Shown here: positions 52,500-60,662 of the stretch, one piece after another
How positions within the stretch are numbered: the stretch's first letter is position 1
Layout of the letters: the number at the start of each line of letters is the position of its first letter
Source of the DNA: Verrucomicrobiia bacterium
GTDB lineage: Bacteria > Verrucomicrobiota > Verrucomicrobiia > Verrucomicrobiales > Akkermansiaceae
Direction: 5' to 3'
DNA: 64,000 nt
NCBI GenBank assembly: GCA_947462875.1
Contig: CANHQJ010000015.1
Location: 1 to 64,000 of the forward strand
Notes under the pieces: generated by a model
Databases searched by the model: none
What the model saw: the letters and a program-made list of their open reading frames with translations, nothing else
Told to the model about the DNA's origin: nothing
Made by a program: the position numbers and the translations under genes

Positions 52500-53276
52500 A
52501 TGAAGCGCACCACCCTTTTGATTCTGCTCTGCACCTTGGCCGGCATCGGGGCCTTTCTGTTGCGGCCCCGTGCCGATGTTTCTTCGCCAGACGCCGCATC
52601 CGCGCCTTCTGTCGCACCCACACCGCCACCTGCCGCCCCCGCTTATGAGTTCCGTGATCCCACGCCCGATGGCATTGGCAAGTACTACATGGGTCGTGAA
52701 ATCGCGCACGTCATGGGGCACCCGGCCATCGGCTGGCTGGAGCGCGATGAACGCGAGCGCGAGGAGGCGCCGAGCCGGGCGATTGTGGCGATCGAACTCA
52801 GGCCCACGGATGTGATTGCGGATATCGGCGCGGGCTCGGGCTACTATGCCTTCCGTCTCGCGGAAAAAGTGCCGCAGGGCAAGGTGATCGGCGTCGATAT
52901 CCAACAGGAAATGCTCGACTTCCTCGCCAAACGTTCCGCCGAGCTGAACATCACCAACGTGCAGGGGCACCTCGGTGCCATCGATGACATCAAGCTCCCG
53001 GAAAACTCACTGGATGCCGCACTGATGGTCGATGCCTATCACGAATTTTCCCACCCTGCCGAAATGCTGCGCTCGCTGCACAAGGCGCTCAAACCCGATG
53101 GCCGCATCATTTTGTTAGAGTTCCGCGCCGAAGATCCCCTCGTGCCGATCAAGCCACTGCACAAGATGACCGAGGAGCAGGCGCGCAAGGAATTCGCCGC
53201 CTCCGGGTTCACTCTGATCTCTAACAAAAGGCAACTGCCGTGGCAGCATTTCATGGTGTTTACGAAATCGCCCTGA
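52500..53276 (+). CDS. Membrane-anchored or exported class I SAM-dependent methyltransferase
   Basis: A 258-aa protein with a hydrophobic N-terminus (TTLLILLCTLAGIGAFLL, about residues 4-21), an Ala/Pro/Ser linker (SAPSVAPTPPPAAPAY, about 33-48) and a class I methyltransferase domain: motif I VIADIGAGSGYYAF near 104-117, acidic motif II (VIGVDIQQEM), LDAALMVDAYHEF (motif IV) and LKPDGRIILLEF. The first part looks like a signal anchor or signal peptide, which is odd because SAM is cytoplasmic; an N-in anchored enzyme would solve this. The substrate is unknown. Similar secreted-looking methyltransferases occur in planctomycetes. Confidence 0.78.
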   Translation: MKRTTLLILLCTLAGIGAFLLRPRADVSSPDAASAPSVAPTPPPAAPAYEFRDPTPDGIGKYYMGREIAHVMGHPAIGWLERDEREREEAPSRAIVAIELRPTDVIADIGAGSGYYAFRLAEKVPQGKVIGVDIQQEMLDFLAKRSAELNITNVQGHLGAIDDIKLPENSLDAALMVDAYHEFSHPAEMLRSLHKALKPDGRIILLEFRAEDPLVPIKPLHKMTEEQARKEFAASGFTLISNKRQLPWQHFMVFTKSP

Positions 53277-53277
53277 C

Positions 53278-53301
53278 ACCCGCTGATCGAAGTCTGCGGG
53301 T
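53278..53301. terminator. Hairpin between convergent methyltransferase and purF genes
   Basis: ACCCGC (53278-53283) pairs with GCGGGT (53296-53301), followed by TT on the plus strand. It is a weak candidate terminator for the plus-strand methyltransferase gene, which stops at 53276. Confidence 0.4.
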
Positions 53302-55227
53302 TTACAAGGGCAATTCGTAACCGCGGCCGCTCATGCCTTCAAACCAGCGGATGTAGGCGGAGTTCACGGTCGCATAGCCGCCGGGCGTGGGGTAATTTCC
53401 AGTGAAATACCAGTCGCCGCAAGGTCCCTTGATAGAGGCGTGGAGGTTATCGATGGTTTGGAAAATGATTTCCACATCCCCGTTCCAGTTCATATCCTCG
53501 GGATAGACCATGCGGCTGATCTCGGCGGAAATTTCCTCGTCGGTGAAGGCTTCATACACCATCTTGACCGCGTTTTGCACTTCTGCGGCAGGCTTTTTCA
53601 ATTCCTCACGGCAACGTTTCGCGACTTCATCGAGCAAGGATTGTCGACCGGCGCGACGGTGCAACGCCACAGCCGCCTGGAAGGCGATGAATTTGCCCAT
53701 CTCCGACATATCGATGCCGTAGCAATCGGGATAGCGGATTTGCGGCGCGGTCGAGCAGACCACGATTTTTTTCGGGTTGGTTCGGGCGAGGATTTTGAGG
53801 ATCGATTTTTTCAGGGTGGTGCCGCGCACGATGGAGTCATCGATGACCACCAGATTGTCGTTTTCTTTGACGACGCCATAGGTGATGTCATAGACGTGCG
53901 ACACCAACTGCTCACGGCCTTTTTCCTGGGTGATGAAGGTGCGCATCTTGATGTCCTTGTGCGCGATCTTTTCGCCGCAGGGCCAGTTTTTCAAAATCAG
54001 CGAATCGACTTTCTCCGGTGTGAGGGTCCCCTCGGCGAGACCTAACAGAATTTCGGAACGCACCTGTTGGCGGCGGTACATGCGCAGTCCGTCCATCATG
54101 CCGTAGTAGGCCGTTTCCGCCGTATTGGGGACGAAAGAGAAAACGGTGTTGTCGAAGGAGTGATCGATGCTTTTGACAATCTGATCGACCAAGGCCGCGC
54201 CCATCGCTTTGCGTTCGCGGTAGATGGAGGGATCGTTGCCGCGCGAGAAATAGATTTTTTCAAACGAGCAGGGAGCCGGCTGCGCACCCGTGGCGAACTT
54301 GCTCTCGCGGATCGAGCCATCGGCCTTGATCACGATCAGCGAGCCCGGCTCCAGCACACGCACCTCGGCGGCACTGGCTTCGAACACGGTCATCAAGGGC
54401 ACACGCTCGGAGGCAAACGCGAGCACCTCCTCATTCATCAGCATGTGGCAAGGGCGGATGCCATGCGGATCGCGCATGACAAACATGTCGCCATTGCCGA
54501 CGACGCCGACGATGGCATAACCGCCATCCCAGGCCTGGGCGCTGATTTGCACGATGTTTTCCACATCGAGCAAGGCGGAAATTTTTTCGGGGATATCGTG
54601 ACCGTCGCCGCCTTCATCGCGGAGGCGACGATACAGGTCCGTGTGTGCTTCATCGAGGTGGAAGCCGATTTCTTCCAGCACCGTCTGCGTGTCCGTGCCG
54701 AAGACCGGATGCTGGCCGCGCTCGATGAGCTTGCGGTTCAGTTCGCCGGTGTTGGTCATGTTGAAATTCCCCATCACCATCAGCGTGCGCGTCGGCCAAT
54801 TGCTGCGACGAAGATAAGGGTGGCAGGAGCCGGAATCGAATTCGCCGGAGGTGCCGTAGCGCAGGTGTCCGATGAGAATTTCCCCGCCGAAGTCGAAGTT
54901 TTCTTTGACGCTCGAGGGATTTTTCGGATCGAGTTTGTCCTTGCGAGCGAGTTTGTTGAACCACTTGATCTCATCGCGGAACAAGCTGGCGAGAGAGTCC
55001 TTTTCCGCATCGCGACGACGGAAAATATACGGCGAACCCAGTGGCATATCGAGCTTGGCGCAGCCGATGCCCACACCGTCGTGCCCGCGATTGTGCTGCT
55101 TCTCCATGAGCAGGAAAAGCTTCTGGAATCCCCACAAGCACGTGCCGTAACGATCGTAGTAATAGGCCAGCGGCTTGCGCAGTCGCACAGCGGCAATTCC
55201 GCATTCGTGTGTCAGAAAATCACTCAT
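53302..55227 (-). CDS. purF: Amidophosphoribosyltransferase, long form
   Basis: First committed step of purine synthesis: PRPP plus glutamine to phosphoribosylamine. At 641 aa it is much longer than the usual ~500 aa. The Ntn-type glutaminase nucleophile is Cys9 (THECGIAAV), so an 8-residue propeptide must be removed. HNRGHDGVG, LIGHLRYGTSGE and GNFNMTN belong to the glutaminase domain, and VVIDDSIVRGTT (460-471) is the PRPP-binding loop. Insertions near 60-110 and a C-terminal extension of about 90 residues (ISRMVYPEDMNW to YELPL) account for the length, like the long Bacteroidetes-type enzymes. It follows purM by 29 bases. Confidence 0.93.
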   Translation of the reverse strand: MSDFLTHECGIAAVRLRKPLAYYYDRYGTCLWGFQKLFLLMEKQHNRGHDGVGIGCAKLDMPLGSPYIFRRRDAEKDSLASLFRDEIKWFNKLARKDKLDPKNPSSVKENFDFGGEILIGHLRYGTSGEFDSGSCHPYLRRSNWPTRTLMVMGNFNMTNTGELNRKLIERGQHPVFGTDTQTVLEEIGFHLDEAHTDLYRRLRDEGGDGHDIPEKISALLDVENIVQISAQAWDGGYAIVGVVGNGDMFVMRDPHGIRPCHMLMNEEVLAFASERVPLMTVFEASAAEVRVLEPGSLIVIKADGSIRESKFATGAQPAPCSFEKIYFSRGNDPSIYRERKAMGAALVDQIVKSIDHSFDNTVFSFVPNTAETAYYGMMDGLRMYRRQQVRSEILLGLAEGTLTPEKVDSLILKNWPCGEKIAHKDIKMRTFITQEKGREQLVSHVYDITYGVVKENDNLVVIDDSIVRGTTLKKSILKILARTNPKKIVVCSTAPQIRYPDCYGIDMSEMGKFIAFQAAVALHRRAGRQSLLDEVAKRCREELKKPAAEVQNAVKMVYEAFTDEEISAEISRMVYPEDMNWNGDVEIIFQTIDNLHASIKGPCGDWYFTGNYPTPGGYATVNSAYIRWFEGMSGRGYELPL

Positions 55228-55256
55228 GTAATCGTTGGGTTTACAAGCTCAGACCA

Positions 55257-56252
55257 TCACTCGCCCGCGACCTTGACGTGGACGCCCTCGCCCGCGCGCA
55301 TGGTGCCAAGGACCACGCCACCAGGACCGGCGGCGCAGGCTTTTTCCGCATCTTCCGGAGCGACAATCGCCACCCAGCCGATGCCCATGTTGAGCGTGTG
55401 GAAACGGTCTTCCGCGTCGATGTGTTCGTAAAGCTTGTGAATGCCGGGCAGGTCCCATGCCGGAATGGTGAGATCGGCGCCGAGGCCTTGGAACAGGCGC
55501 TCCAGGTTTTCCGGCAAACCACCGCCGGTGATGTGCGCCATTGCGCGCGGCTTCACGCCTGCGGCTTTCAGTGCGCGGGTGACATCGTGATAGAGGCGCG
55601 TCGGCTTGAGCCAGTGTTGCAGTTCCTCTTCGGTCGCGACTTCGGGATACTCGCGCAGCACGCGGCGGACCAGGCTCCAGCCATTGGCGTGGATGCTATC
55701 GGAGGCATAACCGACCAGCACATCGCCTATGGCCACGGTGGTGGGATCGATCAGATCGCTTTTTTCCGCGCAGCCGATGCAGAAGCCGGAAAGTTCGACC
55801 ACGCCCTCGGGAACGATGCCCGGCATTTCCGCCGTTTCGCCACCGGCGAGAATGCAGCCGCAGCTTTCCAAATGATCCGCCATGCCCGCGATGAGTCGCT
55901 CGATTTTTTCGCCGTCGAGCGCGGGGATGCCGATGTAGTCGAGAAACATCAGCGGATCGCCGCCGGTGGTGAGGATGTCGTTCACATTCATCGCAACGAG
56001 GTCCTTGCCCGCGGTTTCATACATGCCGCGCTCTAACAAAAGATCGATCTTGGTGCCCACGCCATCGCAACCGGTCATGATCACGGGTGCTTCATAGGCA
56101 CTGAGGTCATAGCAAGCGGCGAACAAGCCGAAGGCTCCCCACAGCTGGCGCTCCTTTTGCGTGCGCTTCACATGGCTTTTGATGTCCCCGACAATCGCCG
56201 CGGCTTTCCGCGTATCGACCCCTGCTTGTTGATAAGTCAATTTTCCCGACAT
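55257..56252 (-). CDS. purM: Phosphoribosylformylglycinamidine cyclo-ligase (AIR synthetase)
   Basis: ATP-dependent ring closure giving AIR in purine synthesis. The 331-aa protein has YQQAGVDTRKAAAIV at the start, the phosphate/metal region GCDGVGTKIDLLLERGMYETAGKDLVAMNVNDILTTGGDP in several blocks, LAGGETAEMPG, and HITGGGLPENLERL and the final GWVAIVAPEDAEKA. The ATG at 56252 is preferred over a 31-codon upstream extension. It is the first gene of a purM-purF operon. Confidence 0.96.
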   Translation of the reverse strand: MSGKLTYQQAGVDTRKAAAIVGDIKSHVKRTQKERQLWGAFGLFAACYDLSAYEAPVIMTGCDGVGTKIDLLLERGMYETAGKDLVAMNVNDILTTGGDPLMFLDYIGIPALDGEKIERLIAGMADHLESCGCILAGGETAEMPGIVPEGVVELSGFCIGCAEKSDLIDPTTVAIGDVLVGYASDSIHANGWSLVRRVLREYPEVATEEELQHWLKPTRLYHDVTRALKAAGVKPRAMAHITGGGLPENLERLFQGLGADLTIPAWDLPGIHKLYEHIDAEDRFHTLNMGIGWVAIVAPEDAEKACAAGPGGVVLGTMRAGEGVHVKVAGE

Positions 56253-56343
56253 TGCTTCAGTGCCTCGCGGCGGAATGCTTGTGCCACCGCCGCGCCTCTG
56301 AGTCACGCCTAAAAACCGGGAAGCACCAGTTTTCTCACCACAC

Positions 56344-56376
56344 AAAAAAAATCCCCGCCGGAAAACCGGCGGGGAT
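56344..56376 (-). terminator. Rho-independent terminator after the aminotransferase gene
   Basis: An 11-bp perfect stem ATCCCCGCCGG (56351-56361) / CCGGCGGGGAT (56366-56376) with an AAAA loop is followed on the minus strand by seven or eight T (56344-56351). It lies 26 bases after the aminotransferase stop. Confidence 0.92.
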
Positions 56377-56402
56377 AAGAAATTCAGACGCTGTCAGCCG
56401 AA

Positions 56403-57569
56403 TCAATGCTCGCGGCAGAATGCCTCAAAACGGTCCAGTCCCTCGGCGAGGACGTCGAGCGTGGTGCAGTAGCTGAGGCGGATGCCGTCATCGTAACCAA
56501 ACGCAATGCCAGGCACCGCCGCCACTTTGTAGCGCGAGAGCAGTTTATCGCAAAGGTTCATCGACTTCAGCCCGAGCTTGCCAGTGTAAACGAAAAAGTA
56601 AAACGCACCCTTCGGCTCGACGACGCGGATGTTCGGAATCTGACGCAGACGGCCCAGCATGAACTGGCGGCGCACGTCGTATTCACCCACCATGTCGCTG
56701 ACGAATGTCTGATCGCCGGTCAGGGCCGCCAGTGCGCCGTATTGCGCGAACGAGCAAGCATTCGATACCGTGTGGTTCTGGATTTTCTCGATCGCTTCCG
56801 CGAGTGGGCGAGGAGCGGCGGTGTAGCCGAGGCGCCATCCGGTCATGGAGTAGCCTTTGGAAAATCCGTTCACCGTGATGGTGATGTCGTAGAGTTCCTG
56901 GCTGAGCGAGGCGATGGAAACGTGTTTCGCATCACCGTAGACCAGCTTTTCATAAATTTCATCGGACAAAATAACGATGTCTTCCGAGAGCGCGATCTCA
57001 CCCAGCGCGAGCAATTCCTCCTCGGTGTAAATGGCACCGGTAGGGTTTCCGGGGCTGTTGATGATGACCATCTTGGTGCGTGGGGTCATGGCTTCCTCGA
57101 ACTGCTCAGGAGTCATTTTCCAGCCCGTCGATTCGGAGGTTTCCACGATCACAGGCACGCCGCCCGCCATCGTCACCATGTCGGGATAGCTGACCCAATA
57201 CGGTGCCGGAATAACGACTTCATCGCCTTCTTCCACCATGGCCAGAATCGCCATGTAGCATGCCATTTTCGCGCCGCCAGTGACACAAATGTCCTTGGCG
57301 TCATAGGAAAGATTGTTGTCCGCCTTAAGCTTCGCCGAGAGCGCCTCGCGCAGTTCGGGGATGCCCGCTGCGGCGGTGTATTTGGTGAAGCCGGCCATCA
57401 GGGCGGCGGCTCCGGCTTGCTTGACATGCTCCGGGGTGTCCATGTCCGGCTCACCGCCCGCCAATCCGTATACTTCCTCACCGCGCGCTTTCATCGCCTT
57501 GGCTTGGTTGGTAATGGCAAGAGTGAGGGAGGGAGAAACTTTGTTGATTCGTGATGAGATGCTTTCCAT
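56403..57569 (-). CDS. Class I PLP aminotransferase, aspartate aminotransferase (AspB-like)
   Basis: A 388-aa cytoplasmic transaminase of the bacterial I-gamma/prephenate-type branch. Signature blocks: YGLAGGEPDMDTPEHVKQAG, TKYTAAAGIPELREA, NSPGNPTGAIYTEEEL, SDEIYEKLVYGDAKHVS and the PLP-lysine region NGFSKGYSMTGWRLGY, with the final Arg in GIRLSYCTT. Substrates are probably aspartate and 2-oxoglutarate, perhaps also prephenate. The ATG at 57569 (MESISSRINKVSPSLT) is standard; the upstream open frame is not coding. Single gene with a strong terminator. Confidence 0.93.
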   Translation of the reverse strand: MESISSRINKVSPSLTLAITNQAKAMKARGEEVYGLAGGEPDMDTPEHVKQAGAAALMAGFTKYTAAAGIPELREALSAKLKADNNLSYDAKDICVTGGAKMACYMAILAMVEEGDEVVIPAPYWVSYPDMVTMAGGVPVIVETSESTGWKMTPEQFEEAMTPRTKMVIINSPGNPTGAIYTEEELLALGEIALSEDIVILSDEIYEKLVYGDAKHVSIASLSQELYDITITVNGFSKGYSMTGWRLGYTAAPRPLAEAIEKIQNHTVSNACSFAQYGALAALTGDQTFVSDMVGEYDVRRQFMLGRLRQIPNIRVVEPKGAFYFFVYTGKLGLKSMNLCDKLLSRYKVAAVPGIAFGYDDGIRLSYCTTLDVLAEGLDRFEAFCREH

Positions 57570-57713
57570 GACTGCGCGGATTGGTGTTCGTAGCCCGGAG
57601 ACGAGCCACGATACTGTAAGAACGCGCGTCGCCTGCGGTGCGGACGCACCTTTTGCCCATTCCCCCGTCGCAAGGCAAGCGGAATGCGCGAGCAAAACGA
57701 TTTTTTTGCGACT

Positions 57714-59570
57714 TCAGCGCTCGGCCCCGCGCGATTGGAAGGGATGGCTTTGCACGATAGCCAGAATCACCGGGCGGATTTGATACTGGTGTTTCACCAA
57801 GGTCTGGTAGAGCTGGTCAATGACCGGCTCATCGTAGTATTCGAGCGGCCTACCGAGCGAGTAACCAAGCAACTTGCGGCAGAAATTTTTGCAAAACAGC
57901 TCGTTCGAGTCGACGAGCAGTTTTTTCAGCTCGGCGGGCGTGGAAAAGACGATATCGCCGGGCAAGGCCGCCACGGAATCGACCTTCTTGCCATTCGCAT
58001 CGTGACTGCGCCAGCGGCCGATGGCATCGAAGTTCTCCAGCCCGAAGCCGAGCGGATCGATTTTTTCATGGCATCCCGCGCAGTTCGGTTTCTGGCGATG
58101 CAACTCCAGTTGCTTGCGAAACGAGAGCCCCTCGCTGGATTTATCGTCGGCTGGCAGCTCCCCGGCATCGGGCGGCGGCGGTGGTGGGGGTGTGCCGAGA
58201 ATGGTATCGAGAATCCACTTGCCGCGTTTGACCGGGCTGGTGCGCAGCGGCAGCGACGTGGCGGTCAGGATCGAGGCCTGGCCAATGACTCCCCCGCGCT
58301 GCGGATCGTTGATCGCCACCAGTCTCATCTGCGGCCCGGTCACGCCTGGCATGCCATAGTGCCGCGCGAGCTCCTCATTGACGAAGGTGTACTTGCTATC
58401 GAGCAGCTCGGTGATCGGACGGTTTTTTGTCTGGATGTGATGGAAAAACTCCACCGACTCCCGGTACATGGCGATGCGCAGGCTTTCCGTAAACATCGGG
58501 AAGCGCTTGACATCCGGAGTGACGGATTCCCGCAGTTCGTCAAAGCCCAGCCACTGCCCGGCAAAGTAGCGTGCCAGCGTATCGGAGCGCGGGTCGTCCA
58601 ACATGCGCAGCACCTGTTGTTGCAAGATCACGGGGTCCGAGAGTTTTCCCTGATCGGCCAGTTGGAACAAGGTGCGATCCGGCATCGAAGCCCAGAGGAA
58701 ATACGAGAGTCGCGTCGCCAGCTCAAACGAATCGACTTTCCACTCCTTCTGCCCTGGCTGATCGACTTCCCAGCGAAACAAAAAGGCCGGATGGATCAGC
58801 AGCGCACGCAGCGGCGCGCGGAAGGCGTTTTCATAGCTCTCGCCCCGCTTCAAGGCCTGTTGGTAGAGCTCCATCAAGTGCGCCACATCCTCATCGCTCA
58901 GCCGCCGGCGAAAGGCCAGCGAGGCGTGGGATACCAGCACCGCCCGCGCCGCGATCAGCGGGTCTTCTTTTTCCTGCGGCTTGCGAAAAATCACCCGCTT
59001 TTGCAAGGCAGGCTGCGCATAAATGGCATCCACCACCTTGCGCGAGGACTGCACGTATTTTTCCATCAAGACCGGAGGGATGAACAGAGAATCACCGACG
59101 TTATCGAACCCTTCGCCCCCCGCCCCATCCGCAGGAAACTCCTGTCCCGCAAGAAAAGAAATCCCGAACAAGTCGCGCACGGTGTTGTTGTATTCATTGC
59201 GATTCAATCGCCGCACGGTGGGTCGTCCGGGCTTGCGCGGGAAGTCACCTTTTTTCAGATGGGCCATCACGCCCTCGATCTCGCGCACCATCAGCGCGCG
59301 CTCTTCGGCAGTCGGCAGCTCGTCCACATCATCCTCCGGCGGCATGTCGCCGGTTTTGATCTGATCGGCCACGTTTTTCAAAAAACGATGGTAGCGATAG
59401 GCGTCTTCCGCCGTTTTGATCTGGTGGAGTTCAATGCCGCCTTTCTGCTTCTTCTCACCATGACATTGGTAGCAATGCTGATCCAGCAATGGCACGACTT
59501 TCTCGGAAAATGAATCCGCGCGACACGGAATCACCAAGCTGGCAATCAAAAGGTAACGAAAATACTCCAT
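57714..59570 (-). CDS. DUF1592/DUF1588-type planctomycete cytochrome c protein
   Basis: A 618-aa secreted protein with the domain series typical of this family: signal peptide (LLIASLVIPCRA), PSCyt1-like haem domain (CYQCH about residue 33), DUF1587 (VRRLNRNEYNNTVRDLFG), DUF1595/DUF1592 (RLSYFLWASMPDRTL and LSDPVILQQQVLRMLDDPRS), DUF1588 with a second haem motif CAGCH (NCAGCHEKIDPLGFGLENFDAIG), and DUF1585 at the C-terminus (GYSLGRPLEYYDE). The Pro-rich PPPPPPPDAGELP precedes DUF1588. Usually accompanied by a DUF1552 protein, which is missing here. Role unknown; likely periplasmic electron transfer. Confidence 0.93.
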   Translation of the reverse strand: MEYFRYLLIASLVIPCRADSFSEKVVPLLDQHCYQCHGEKKQKGGIELHQIKTAEDAYRYHRFLKNVADQIKTGDMPPEDDVDELPTAEERALMVREIEGVMAHLKKGDFPRKPGRPTVRRLNRNEYNNTVRDLFGISFLAGQEFPADGAGGEGFDNVGDSLFIPPVLMEKYVQSSRKVVDAIYAQPALQKRVIFRKPQEKEDPLIAARAVLVSHASLAFRRRLSDEDVAHLMELYQQALKRGESYENAFRAPLRALLIHPAFLFRWEVDQPGQKEWKVDSFELATRLSYFLWASMPDRTLFQLADQGKLSDPVILQQQVLRMLDDPRSDTLARYFAGQWLGFDELRESVTPDVKRFPMFTESLRIAMYRESVEFFHHIQTKNRPITELLDSKYTFVNEELARHYGMPGVTGPQMRLVAINDPQRGGVIGQASILTATSLPLRTSPVKRGKWILDTILGTPPPPPPPDAGELPADDKSSEGLSFRKQLELHRQKPNCAGCHEKIDPLGFGLENFDAIGRWRSHDANGKKVDSVAALPGDIVFSTPAELKKLLVDSNELFCKNFCRKLLGYSLGRPLEYYDEPVIDQLYQTLVKHQYQIRPVILAIVQSHPFQSRGAER

Positions 59571-59751
59571 CGGAAATGCATGGGTGAATACGAAAATCAG
59601 CGCCGGAAATTACACCGTGTATCCCATTTCGCAATACAGTCTGTCATGAAAAGGCACCATTTGCAGGTCGCTTCCGAGTTATTGGAACGCAATGACAAAA
59701 CTTTTTCGCATTTCCCCTAAGGATCGGGCGCGCTGAGGCGTTATAAGCGTG

Positions 59752-60537
59752 ATGAGTCGTGTACTTTTTCTCACATGGATCCTGTTGCTCCCCTCCCTGG
59801 TTCAGGCGGAATCCCGCAAATGGATGAGCAAGGATGGCTCCAAGTTCATCATCGCCGATTACGTCAGCCACAATCAATTCACCGTTACCGTGAAACGCGT
59901 GGATGGTAAGGTCGTCACACTCGGTCGCAATGACCTGCATCCCGATGATGTGAATTACCTCGCCAAACTCCCCGCTCCCAAAACCACACCGAGCAAATCC
60001 TCCACTCCCGATCCGACAACCACCGCACCGGTGATGGAAGACAGCGCGGTGTTCGATACCCTCAAGCTCGGCGACAGCCACAAGGAAGTGCAAGGAAAAG
60101 TCAAAGCCAGCAAAATGCTGGAGCTCACCGTCGATGAAATCTACCTTGGCCGCTTCGGAATGAACGGCTCCTACCGCACCAAACAAACCATAGGCGGGCT
60201 GAAGTGCCTGTTGTATTTCGATTGGGACGAAAGTGGCAACCTGAAGGAATTGACCCTGCAAACACAACCCCAGCAAGGCGACACCTACGGCGGATTACTC
60301 AAGGACACATGGGCTGAGCTCAGCAAGCTCATGACGACCCTGCACGGCAAGCCACTGCAAAATGCCGATTTTCCCGCCGCCTCCACGCTCCAAAATGACA
60401 TGTCGCTGAGCACACACCTCTGGCGCTTGGGCGGGGGTGGTAGCGCGCTGCTGGGCACCTCGAAATCCGCCGAAGGCTATATGGTCAGCGTCCGTTTCAC
60501 CACGGAAAAAATCGAGCCTGTTCGCATCGAAAAATAA
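59752..60537 (+). CDS. Secreted protein with an SHD1-like N-terminal domain
   Basis: A 261-aa exported protein. After a signal peptide (VLFLTWILLLPSLVQA) there is an SHD1-like segment (RKWMSKDGSKFIIADYVSHNQ ... GRNDLHPDDVNYLAKL, about 20-75), a Thr/Ser/Pro linker, and a C-terminal beta-rich domain (FDTLKLGDSHKEVQGKVKAS ... LLYFDWDESGNLKELTLQT) of unknown function. SHD1-type domains with WTDxxGRxxxAxF patterns are abundant in planctomycetes and Verrucomicrobia. The ATG at 59752 follows an in-frame GTG. Divergent from the DUF1592 gene; the 181-base gap shows no clear promoter. Confidence 0.68.
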   Translation: MSRVLFLTWILLLPSLVQAESRKWMSKDGSKFIIADYVSHNQFTVTVKRVDGKVVTLGRNDLHPDDVNYLAKLPAPKTTPSKSSTPDPTTTAPVMEDSAVFDTLKLGDSHKEVQGKVKASKMLELTVDEIYLGRFGMNGSYRTKQTIGGLKCLLYFDWDESGNLKELTLQTQPQQGDTYGGLLKDTWAELSKLMTTLHGKPLQNADFPAASTLQNDMSLSTHLWRLGGGGSALLGTSKSAEGYMVSVRFTTEKIEPVRIEK

Positions 60538-60662
60538 CGCTCGTACCCAAACGATCACCTCCAAGCCCTGGTAACGTTTTTGTTTTTCTCCACGAATCTC
60601 ACATTGGTGCAAATTCCTGCTTTCCCTCAGGCAGAAACTAAGGCAAATTAGCGCTGTCCACT

